From: Bacteroidales bacterium
GTDB lineage: Bacteria > Bacteroidota > Bacteroidia > Bacteroidales > JAAUTT01
Assembly: GCA_025350365.1 (NCBI GenBank)
Contig: JANXXY010000291.1
Span: forward strand, 1-12,755
Length of the DNA stretch: 12,755 bases
Direction: 5' to 3'
The notes below the pieces were generated by a model. That model saw only the letters and a program-made list of their open reading frames with translations, made no database searches and was not told where the DNA came from. Position numbers and translations under genes: made by a program. Shown one piece after another: positions 6,548 through 12,755 of this stretch. Position 1 is the first letter of the stretch; each line of letters opens with the position of its first letter.

Positions 6548-6563
6548 TTGAGAAATTTCTCAA
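6548..6563. repeat. Perfect 16-bp palindrome upstream of SPOR gene
   Basis: TTGAGAAATTTCTCAA is identical to its reverse complement. It lies 57 nt upstream of the SPOR-protein ATG and overlaps a near-consensus minus-strand box TCATTTTG (6568-6561). It could be an operator; no cognate regulator is identified here. Confidence 0.45.
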
Positions 6564-6697
6564 AATGACACGAATTTATGGATAATGGTTTGAATTTTAT
6601 ATACATCAGCAAAAAGGATTTGAATATTTTGTGTAAAGTGTTGATTTACTGTTATTAAAATAATTTTACAAAATTGTGGATTTTTTTTACTTTTATG

Positions 6698-6728
6698 TTT
6701 GGAGATAATGTTATTGGTGCTATCTTTG
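6698..6728 (+). promoter_or_regulatory. Consensus promoter for tRNA-Lys
   Basis: TTTG (6698-6701), 19 nt, then TATCTTTG (6721-6728) match the Bacteroidetes primary-sigma promoter exactly. Initiation near 6735 leaves a leader of about 15 nt before the tRNA. Spacing is the same as in the other two tRNA promoters of the window. Confidence 0.82.
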
Positions 6729-6749
6729 CACCGCTTTTAAACAAAAGCC

Positions 6750-6822
6750 GATCTAGTAGCTCAGCTGGTAGAGCACATCCCTTTTAAGGATGGGGTCCTG
6801 GGTTCGAATCCCAGCTGGATCA
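6750..6822 (+). tRNA. tRNA-Lys (anticodon TTT)
   Basis: The acceptor stem is GATCTAG/CTGGATC with one T-G pair. The anticodon stem CATCC/GGATG encloses loop CTTTTAA (anticodon TTT), and the T arm CTGGG/CCCAG has the canonical TTCGAAT loop. The discriminator is A, as expected for lysine. CCA is not encoded. It is a stand-alone transcription unit with its own promoter and terminator. Confidence 0.97.
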
Positions 6823-6826
6823 CAGA

Positions 6827-6856
6827 AACCCTGAAGTATTTACTTCGGGGTTTTTT
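6827..6856 (+). terminator. Rho-independent terminator of tRNA-Lys
   Basis: AACCCTGAAGT (6827-6837) pairs over 11 bp (one G-T) with ACTTCGGGGTT (6842-6852) around loop ATTT and runs into TTTTTT. It begins 4 nt after the tRNA. Read from the other strand, the same hairpin lies beyond the pyrD stop, but with only three T residues it is a poor terminator that way. Confidence 0.92.
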
Positions 6857-6955
6857 GTTTCAATAAATCAAGCACTTATATAAAGTAAAGGGGTTTCCAA
6901 AATCAATTATAAGGAGTTTGAAAAGGATTTCTTGTAATTTTGTTTTAGAATTGTA

Positions 6956-7999
6956 TTAATATGATAGATTTTCTTTTAAAACAGCCTTATTTATTCGTTT
7001 TACCAGTAGCGGTCCTTCATAAATAAACCCAGTATATATCTGTACTAGGGAGGCTCCGGCTTTTAGTTTTTCAATAGCATCTTCAGCATTCATAATTCCT
7101 CCTACACCAATAATTGGTAACCTACCATTAGTTTTCTTAAAAATATACCGGATTATTTCGGTAGACCTTTCCCGCAGAGGTTTTCCACTCAACCCGCCAT
7201 TACCAAACTGTTTTATTTTCTGATCATCTTCTGTTATATTGTAACGACCTGTAGTAGTATTAGTTGCTATTATTCCATCTATTTTGGTATCAGCAACAAT
7301 TTCCAATACTTCATCAATTTGAGAAAAATTTAAATCGGGTGATATTTTAAGAAGGATAGGTTTGAAATATTGCTTTTTAGCTCTTTCAAGATTCAATGCG
7401 TTTAAAATTATCATTAACGAGTCTTTGTCTTGGAGTTTTTGTAAATCTGATATATTTGGACAACTTACGTTAACTACTAAATAATCAACATGTTCATACA
7501 ACTTATTAAAAGTGAAAATATAATCATTTACGGCTTGGTCATTGGGAGTAGTTGTATTTTTACCAAGGTTTCCTCCTATAATAATTTTTGTTTTTCTGTG
7601 CTTTAGATTTGCTAAGATTTCGTCGGCGCCATGGTTGTTAAATCCCATACGATTTATCAGGGCATCGTCCTTAGGAATTCTGAATGATCTGGGTTTAGGA
7701 TTACCAGTCTGTCCCTTGGGGGTTACAGTTCCTATTTCAATAAAAGCAAAACCTAGATGAGAAAATTCATTATAAAAGGTAGCATCTTTATCAAATCCTG
7801 CCGCCAACCCAACCGGATTGCTAAAATAAAGTCCGAAAACAGTACGTTCCAATAAAGGGTTTTTGAGAGTGAGCCATCTTTCGGTAAGTAATGCTATTCC
7901 AGGTATTTTAAAAGCAATTTTTATTATCTGTACTACAAAGTGATGAACTTGTTCCGGATCAAACAGAAAAAATATCGGACGGATTATTCGTTTATACAT
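6956..7999 (-). CDS. pyrD: Dihydroorotate dehydrogenase (quinone), class 2
   Basis: This 347-residue FMN enzyme oxidises dihydroorotate to orotate, the fourth step of de novo pyrimidine synthesis, passing electrons to membrane quinone. The N-terminal membrane-associating segment of class 2 enzymes is present (MYKRIIRPIFFLFDPEQVHH onward). Next come GLAAGFDKD at 64-72, the block IEIGTVTPKGQTGNPKPR at 87-104, and INRMGFNNHG. The catalytic base is Ser179 in NVSCPN, Ser being the class 2 hallmark. FMN phosphate-binding motifs NGGLSGKPL (267-275) and IIGVGGI (296-302) are intact. Length and start agree with relatives. It follows the XRE regulator by 37 nt on the same strand, with a promoter-like box in the gap, so it may be read both alone and from the regulator's promoter. 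No hairpin attenuator is seen. Confidence 0.96.
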   Translation of the reverse strand: MYKRIIRPIFFLFDPEQVHHFVVQIIKIAFKIPGIALLTERWLTLKNPLLERTVFGLYFSNPVGLAAGFDKDATFYNEFSHLGFAFIEIGTVTPKGQTGNPKPRSFRIPKDDALINRMGFNNHGADEILANLKHRKTKIIIGGNLGKNTTTPNDQAVNDYIFTFNKLYEHVDYLVVNVSCPNISDLQKLQDKDSLMIILNALNLERAKKQYFKPILLKISPDLNFSQIDEVLEIVADTKIDGIIATNTTTGRYNITEDDQKIKQFGNGGLSGKPLRERSTEIIRYIFKKTNGRLPIIGVGGIMNAEDAIEKLKAGASLVQIYTGFIYEGPLLVKRINKAVLKENLSY

Positions 8000-8012
8000 T
8001 CAATTTTTCCTA

Positions 8013-8020
8013 CAAAGGTA
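8013..8020 (-). promoter_or_regulatory. Probable pyrD promoter -7 box
   Basis: On the minus strand TACCTTTG matches TAnnTTTG and lies 13 nt before the pyrD ATG, inside the gap after the XRE gene. No upstream TTTG is seen at 18-21 nt. Initiation here would give a leader of only about 6 nt. Confidence 0.45.
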
Positions 8021-8036
8021 AAGAAACTTTTATATA

Positions 8037-8465
8037 TTATTTTCCCGGAGTAAACTCATCAAACGTCTTATCTGTATAAAATAGAAGAATTTTTTCAACC
8101 TTTCGTGAAGGTATTATTTCGGTAATAATATCGGATTGATTTTTTTTATCACCCTCTGGAGGGGTTAAAATTTCATTGGATTTTTGAAGAGCAGATGCTG
8201 GTTGTATTTTATTTGTAAACGGCATTGGTGAGGCAAATAAATCCATTTGCTCAGGTTTTTTGTACATCGATCCAATGCCCATTATCAACCATTCCGAATT
8301 AATATTCTTATAGCGGGAAAGTATCTTTTGGATAAATTCGAAGCTAGGATTATTGCGGCCGGACAATATATGGGACACGCTAGATCGCTGAACACCAATT
8401 TCATCAGCAAATCGAGTACCGGTAAGGTTTTCATGTGTTAGAAATTTGATAATGCGTTCTTTCAT
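8037..8465 (-). CDS. XRE-family helix-turn-helix transcriptional regulator
   Basis: This 142-residue protein has an N-terminal lambda-repressor-type HTH at about 5-55. TGTRFADEIGVQRSSVSHILSGRNNPS carries the two recognition helices, followed by FIQKILSRYKNINSEWLIMGIGSMYK, the common continuation in this Bacteroidetes group. Residues 70-120 are a polar, Pro-containing linker. The tail RKVEKILLFYTDKTFDEFTP (121-140) resembles a conserved motif at the end of these regulators and may mediate dimerisation; that is inferred. The ATG at 8465 gives the normal N terminus. A palindrome TTACAAATGTAA covers the -7 box just upstream, so autoregulation is likely. The regulator precedes pyrD by 37 nt, but a role in pyrimidine control is not shown by the sequence. 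Confidence 0.88.
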   Translation of the reverse strand: MKERIIKFLTHENLTGTRFADEIGVQRSSVSHILSGRNNPSFEFIQKILSRYKNINSEWLIMGIGSMYKKPEQMDLFASPMPFTNKIQPASALQKSNEILTPPEGDKKNQSDIITEIIPSRKVEKILLFYTDKTFDEFTPGK

Positions 8466-8478
8466 CTTAATTATATAA

Positions 8479-8549
8479 ATTACAAATGTAATAAAACAAT
8501 TAATTACTTATGTAACTTAATAGATCACATTTGTATATCACATTTGTAA
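8479..8549 (-). promoter_or_regulatory. Regulator promoter with four TTACA-NN-TGTAA-like operators
   Basis: ATTACAAATGTAAT (8479-8492) is palindromic apart from its two central bases and contains the minus-strand box TACATTTG (8490-8483). TTACTTATGTAA (8504-8515) sits at the -33 position, where no TTTG exists. TCACATTTGTAT (8525-8536) and TCACATTTGTAA (8538-8549) are degenerate copies exactly 13 nt apart. The half-site TTACA/TGTAA suits a dimeric HTH protein, most simply the adjacent XRE regulator binding its own promoter. The perfect 10-bp palindrome GATGTACATC lies just beyond, at 8561-8570. Confidence 0.6.
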
Positions 8550-9059
8550 TTAGTAGATTTGATGTACATCTTTAAATTATAATTAATAGAATTAGAATTG
8601 CAGGGGAATTTGATAGAACAAGTATGTTTGGAATTATGCGATAATTTTGAATTTTAAGATTTATAAGAGCTTATAGAATCAATTTTGCTTTTAAAAATGA
8701 TGGATATATAAATAAGTAGAATTTAATTTAATAAAAAGCTTTCAATTGCCTGAATAGGCTATTTGATGCCATAGAAATCGTTCTTTTTGGTAATTATATT
8801 GGCATTGCATTAATTTACTATATGTATAATTTACATGATATTTTGATATTAATAAAGTATAAGTTCATTATAATAGTTTATAATATTGAATACTAATATT
8901 TTAAATGCTGTAAAGCGATGATTATGTAGTATTTTGTTATCAGTTTTTGTTAATTGTCAATTAAATATTAAAGTTGAACTTTATTAAAATCATATATTAT
9001 ATTGATTTATAGATAATAAAATACGAAAACAATAATATTAGATCTTAACTAAACATGTG

Positions 9060-9160
9060 TTACATATGTAAATTGCCTGTTGCCAAATAATACGAAGTTT
9101 ATGAGAAGACAAATGTAATTAAGTCGCAAATTAAACAAATGTAATTAGTGATAAATGTAA
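9060..9160. repeat. Second cluster of TTACA-NN-TGTAA elements
   Basis: TTACATATGTAA (9060-9071) is a perfect 12-bp palindrome matching the regulator's operator consensus. Three further copies keep one half-site in a direct repeat: ACAAATGTAATTA at 9109 and again at 9135, and ATAAATGTAATTG at 9151. The first two contain perfect minus-strand TACATTTG boxes. The cluster lies about 550 bp from the copies at the XRE promoter and next to no gene. Confidence 0.55.
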
Positions 9161-9333
9161 TTGTTTCATTTTAGTATCAAAATACCGTCGATAATAATTT
9201 TTTTTGAGGTCAATATTTCAAGTATAAGCTTTTGTATTTTGTTACTGTTGTTAATCGAAAAAATTATATAACATCCATAGGGGTTTTTTAGACATTAGGT
9301 GATATTCTTTTACAAATATCATCGCTACGGGAT

Positions 9334-9472
9334 TGTAAATATTGGTTTATTTACATTGTTACAATTATTGGATACTAGTACCGAGCGAAAGGAATGACTC
9401 CTATCGGATTTATGGAAATACATTTAAAGGATGAAGATTTGCGCTCCTGAGGCAAAACCTATGGAAATAGGT
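9334..9472. other. Segment with small perfect hairpins, unassigned
   Basis: TGTAAAT/ATTTACA (9334-9355, 8-nt loop) and ACCTAT-GGAA-ATAGGT (9457-9472, GNRA-type tetraloop) are perfect stems. TTTGC/GCAAA (9438-9456) lies between them. The second stem follows GGCAAAACC in a way that recalls the P2 arm of GEMM-I riboswitches, but the conserved GACGCAAAGC second half is absent. No downstream plus-strand gene exists. I do not assign an RNA family. Confidence 0.25.
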
Positions 9473-9652
9473 ATGTTATTAATATTCCAAGATTTTTAAA
9501 GGAAATTGTGAAATTGATTTATCAGGGGGCTTAGGTTTTGAAAATGAAAGCATCATTACCTCGACTTATTGATAGAGTGGGAATGTAGAGGGAGTTCTGG
9601 CTTTAATAACATCGACTCAGCGTTAATATTTCATTATCTTGATACGTGTTTT

Positions 9653-12598
9653 TTAGGAAATATTTAATGCTTCAAACAACACTTCAACCGGATGTTTAGC
9701 AATTTTACCCGTGCCATCTTTAATATGGTGTCTGCAACTTGTGCCGGGAGCTGCAACAATGGAATTTTGTGACGCAGATCTCACTTCAGGGAACAACACC
9801 AATTCCCCTATTTTCATCGATAAATCGTAGTGTTCTTTTTCATATCCGAAGGAACCTGCCATACCACAACATCCTGATTTTATTTCGTTTACTATGAAAT
9901 TAACCGGAAGTGAGAGAATTTTTCGCGTGCATTCACTTGAAATTAAAGCCTTTTGTTGACAATGTCCATGAAAACGGACGTCTTGCATTTTATCTGTGAA
10001 TTGTTCAGTTCTTATTAAGCCTTTGTCTATTTCTTTCGCCAAAAACTCATCAATAAACAATGAATTTTTTCCCAGAACTTTAGCCTGTTCCCTTAGATTG
10101 TCATTCACTAAATCCGGATATTCATCGCGAAAGGTAAGAATGCATGAAGGCTCAATTCCAACCATCGGTTTTTCGGCGGTTACAAAGTCTTTAAATACGG
10201 TAACATTATAATTTGCCAAGGCTTTGGCTTTTCTAACAAGCCCTTTTGATAAGAACGCTCTTCCACTTTCTTTATGTGGTATGTAGTCAATAAAATACCC
10301 AAGCTTATGTAATAGTTTAATGGCAGTTTTACCAACTTCAACATCGTTGTAATTAGTAAATTCGTCAATAAATAAATATACCTGCTTATCTGTGTTTTTC
10401 AACTGCAAATTAAGTTTTTTGAGATTAACTTTAGTCCATTCTATAAGAGTTTGATTTGCAATTAAAGGCATGGATCTAAATATAGCAAATCCTAACGCTT
10501 TTTTAATCAGAAATGAGGTAGCCTTATTCGTTACCAAAACATTATATATGCCCGAAAAATGTGAGACAAATTGATTTATTTGAGATATATAAGCTATAGC
10601 CATTGTGCGTATCGGAATGCCATTTGCATCATAATAATGCTGAAGAAATTCAGCTTTTAGCTTCGCAACATCCACGTTTGACGGACATTCACTTTTGCAA
10701 GCTTTACATGATAAACAAAGATCCATTATCTCATATATTTCTTTATGGTCAAACGGATTAGTTTTAGTGGATTTAGTCAGAAATTCTCTAAGAATATTTG
10801 CTCTTGCTCTTGTGGTATTTTTTTCGTCACGGGTTGCCATAAAACTCGGACACATGGTTCCCCCGATTAAATTTGATTTCCGACAATCTCCTGATCCATT
10901 ACAGTTTTCAACTGCCCTTATAATACCTTTTTGCACTGAAAAATCAAAATAAGTCTTGATGTCTCTGGTTGCAAGCCCTGGTTCGTATCGCAACTGAGTA
11001 GACATTGGGGGAGTATCCACAATTTTACGAGCATTGAAAATATTGTCAGGATCCCATACTCGTTTAATCTCTTTAATTAATTTGTAATTATGTTCGCCTA
11101 TCATCACAGGTATAAACTCACCGCGTAAACGTCCATCTCCATGCTCTCCACTAAGAGATCCACGGTATTTTTTAACAAGTTTGGCAGTTTCTGAGGCGAT
11201 AATATGAAATAATTCTACCCCTTTTTTATCTTTTAAATTGATGATAGGGCGCAGATGCAATTCACCCGACCCTACATGGGCATGGTAAACGCAAGTGAGA
11301 TTATGTTGTTCAAGAATTTGATTAAATTCTCTAATATATGCGGGTAATAATGTTGGACTTACAGCTGTATCTTCAATTACGGAAACTGGTTTAGAATCAC
11401 CCGGTAAGTTTGATAAAACTCCTAATCCACTTTTTCTAAGCGCCCATACCTTATTAATATCTGCTCCAAATAATATAGGGAAATGGTATCCGTATCCTGC
11501 AGATTTTAGTTCTGATACTACCTTTTCATAAATTTCAAGAATTTCTTCTCTGGTTTCTCTGGCAAATTCTGCAATCAGGATGGCTCCAGGATCTCCTTCA
11601 ACAAAAAAGCGATTTCTTTGCTGTGTGATATTACCTTTTGTACAGTTCAATATTATACTGTCCATAAGTTCAACGGCACCTGGATAATATTTTAGTACTA
11701 TCAGATTAGCTTCCAGCGCATCTTCTACTGAATTGAGATGGATACAAATTACACATTTCTCTTTTGGAGGAAGTGGCACCAGATTCAATTTAATCTCAGT
11801 AATAAACGCCAGAGTTCCTTCCGATCCGGCAATTAATTTGCAGAAATTGAAAGGAATTTCATTATTTGAAAAGGTATGTGTTTCGAGTAATAAATCGATT
11901 GCGTATCCGTTATTTCTTCTTTTTAACTGCGGATCAGGAAATTGTGATCGTATTTCCTGTTGATTATACGGATCGGTAAGTGTATTTTTTATGTTCGTAT
12001 ATATTTGTCCCTCCAAATTATCTAAATTACATTTCTTATGAAATTCTTCATCAGATAAGTCTTTAAATACTAATTCACTACCATTGCTTATGAAAGCTGT
12101 TACTTCAAGAGTGTGGTCACGGGTGCTTCCGTAAATAATAGAATGTGAGCCGCATGAGTTATTACCCACCATTCCTCCCATCATGCATCGGTTTGATGTG
12201 GATGTTTCAGGTCCGAAAAATAATCCCAAAGGTTCAAGAACCTGATTTAATTCGTCCAGAACAACTCCCGGTTGAACTCTAACCCAATGTTCTTCCTTAT
12301 TAATTTCGAGAATTTCAGTAAAATATTTGGAAATATCAACAACAAGTCCATTTCCAACTACCTGGCCTGCAAGAGAGGTACCAGCTGCTCTAGGAATTAA
12401 TGACACTTTATTTTCAATTGCAAAAGCAATAAGTTTCCTAATATCATCCTTGTTTTTGGGACGTGCCACGGCTGAAGGAATTTCGCGATAAGCTGAAGCG
12501 TCGGTCGCATACAATATTTTAGAAATTTCATCGAAAACTAAATCACCTTGCAAGCTGTTGGCAAGTTTCAGACTTTCTGAAGCATCAATCATATTCAT
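9653..12598 (-). CDS. FAD-linked and 4Fe-4S 2-hydroxyacid dehydrogenase (GlcD-GlcF fusion, YdiJ-like)
   Basis: This 981-residue protein joins a flavin oxidase and an iron-sulfur subunit in one chain. Residues 40-275 are a FAD_binding_4 domain with PRAAGTSLAGQ (69-79) and the GPETSTS (129-135) / MGGMVGNNSCGS (140-151) block. Residues 280-525 are the oxidase C-terminal domain, with active-site HAHVGSGELHLRP (439-451) and SGEHGDGRLRGEF (483-495). Iron-sulfur ligands follow: Cys566, Cys572 and Cys583, then the ferredoxin motif Cys628-x2-Cys631-x2-Cys634-x3-Cys638-Pro. The C-terminal part has HGHCQQKA (878-885) and the CCG motif SGCCGMAGSFGYE (908-920). E. coli YdiJ, similar in size and layout, oxidises D-2-hydroxyglutarate; other relatives use D-lactate or glycolate, so the substrate is open. 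The ATG at 12598 is chosen, but a second ATG at 12592 is possible. No transporter or partner gene is adjacent. Confidence 0.9.
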   Translation of the reverse strand: MNMIDASESLKLANSLQGDLVFDEISKILYATDASAYREIPSAVARPKNKDDIRKLIAFAIENKVSLIPRAAGTSLAGQVVGNGLVVDISKYFTEILEINKEEHWVRVQPGVVLDELNQVLEPLGLFFGPETSTSNRCMMGGMVGNNSCGSHSIIYGSTRDHTLEVTAFISNGSELVFKDLSDEEFHKKCNLDNLEGQIYTNIKNTLTDPYNQQEIRSQFPDPQLKRRNNGYAIDLLLETHTFSNNEIPFNFCKLIAGSEGTLAFITEIKLNLVPLPPKEKCVICIHLNSVEDALEANLIVLKYYPGAVELMDSIILNCTKGNITQQRNRFFVEGDPGAILIAEFARETREEILEIYEKVVSELKSAGYGYHFPILFGADINKVWALRKSGLGVLSNLPGDSKPVSVIEDTAVSPTLLPAYIREFNQILEQHNLTCVYHAHVGSGELHLRPIINLKDKKGVELFHIIASETAKLVKKYRGSLSGEHGDGRLRGEFIPVMIGEHNYKLIKEIKRVWDPDNIFNARKIVDTPPMSTQLRYEPGLATRDIKTYFDFSVQKGIIRAVENCNGSGDCRKSNLIGGTMCPSFMATRDEKNTTRARANILREFLTKSTKTNPFDHKEIYEIMDLCLSCKACKSECPSNVDVAKLKAEFLQHYYDANGIPIRTMAIAYISQINQFVSHFSGIYNVLVTNKATSFLIKKALGFAIFRSMPLIANQTLIEWTKVNLKKLNLQLKNTDKQVYLFIDEFTNYNDVEVGKTAIKLLHKLGYFIDYIPHKESGRAFLSKGLVRKAKALANYNVTVFKDFVTAEKPMVGIEPSCILTFRDEYPDLVNDNLREQAKVLGKNSLFIDEFLAKEIDKGLIRTEQFTDKMQDVRFHGHCQQKALISSECTRKILSLPVNFIVNEIKSGCCGMAGSFGYEKEHYDLSMKIGELVLFPEVRSASQNSIVAAPGTSCRHHIKDGTGKIAKHPVEVLFEALNIS

Positions 12599-12612
12599 TT
12601 TTTGAAAAGAAA

Positions 12613-12642
12613 CAAAGATAAATCAATTGCATCTATTGCAAA
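12613..12642 (-). promoter_or_regulatory. Promoter of the FAD/Fe-S dehydrogenase gene
   Basis: On the minus strand TTTG (12642-12639), 18 nt, then TATCTTTG (12620-12613) fit the Bacteroidetes consensus. The box is 14 nt before the ATG at 12598, so the leader would be only about 7 nt. The remaining upstream sequence to 12755 is AT-rich and shows nothing else I can name. Confidence 0.65.
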
Positions 12643-12755
12643 ATCTAAATTATAAAGTTTTTGTTTTTGAAAGAAAAACAATTGTCCTTGTAATACAAAA
12701 TGAAAATATAAAAAATGCACATTTATTTAAATAGTTGATAATTAAATTCTTCATC

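Larger units (their letters stand above)
8550..9652. other. Long AT-rich gene-free region
   Basis: No convincing coding sequence, tRNA, insertion sequence or DnaA-box cluster is visible in this stretch. The part to about 9050 is extremely AT-rich and featureless apart from short hairpins such as GCCT-GAAT-AGGC near 8752. A cluster of TTACA/TGTAA elements follows at 9060-9160. From about 9360 to 9650 the base composition is visibly less AT-rich, with short open stretches broken by stop codons and a few small hairpins. The last part is the 3' flank of the oxidase gene, which has no clear terminator. Confidence 0.6.

Noticed and set aside
8642..8649. Plus-strand TAATTTTG box in the gene-free region
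   Set aside because: No TTTG at the expected distance and no plus-strand gene downstream before the window's convergent genes.
9060..9163. Possible CRISPR array or tandem repeat
   Set aside because: The units are about 13 bp with irregular spacing (26 and 16 nt), far from CRISPR dimensions, and there are no cas genes.
8550..9360. Possible replication origin because of AT content and repeats
   Set aside because: No TTATCCACA-like DnaA boxes were found, and no replication or partition genes adjoin. The repeats fit a regulator's operator better.
9394..9450. Short ORF beginning MTPIGFMEIHLKDEDLRS
   Set aside because: Only 18 codons, no recognisable family and no promoter. It is kept only as part of a possible relic.

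Overview
The window looks like chromosome from a member of the Bacteroidota, probably the Bacteroidales/Marinilabiliales side, although the order is only inferred. It is visibly AT-rich. Start codons lack Shine-Dalgarno sequences. Promoters fit the Bacteroidetes form (TTTG, about 19 nt, then TAnnTTTG). The proteins are typical of the phylum: short Bacteroidetes-type lipoproteins, a SPOR-domain protein, a class 2 PyrD, and a small XRE regulator ending in a KVEKI..F..D.TFDEF-like tail. No tRNA gene encodes CCA.

Layout. Bases 1-86 are the first 28 codons of cinA on the minus strand. Directly upstream are tRNA-Gly(CCC) and tRNA-Thr(CGT), each with its own recognisable promoter. Next comes a tight minus-strand cluster (419-3309) that reads, in transcription order, TPR-tailed lipoprotein, Ste24-type membrane M48 protease, YiiX-like cysteine-peptidase lipoprotein. 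This looks like an envelope proteolysis or maintenance unit. fabG (3500-4246, minus) diverges from a plus-strand exported Asn/Arg/Glu-rich protein with a C-terminal OB-like domain (4417-5358). That gene ends in a strong terminator and converges on a minus-strand SPOR-domain protein (5505-6491). A single plus-strand tRNA-Lys(TTT), with a near-perfect promoter and terminator, sits at 6698-6856. pyrD (6956-7999) lies behind an XRE-family regulator (8037-8465).

Upstream of the regulator is the only long gene-free stretch, 8466-9652 (about 1.2 kb). It carries two clusters of the same palindromic element, TTACA-NN-TGTAA. One cluster covers the regulator's own promoter; the other lies about 550 bp away. 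I read the first as autoregulatory operators and cannot explain the second. The last large gene (9653-12598, minus) is a GlcD/GlcF-like FAD plus 4Fe-4S 2-hydroxyacid dehydrogenase of the YdiJ type, with a promoter just upstream.

Most genes are housekeeping. I see no insertion sequence, CRISPR array, integrase, or clear defence or biosynthetic system. The least explained parts are the two palindrome clusters, the 9.36-9.65 kb segment, the exported OB-domain protein, and the SPOR protein's N-terminal region.
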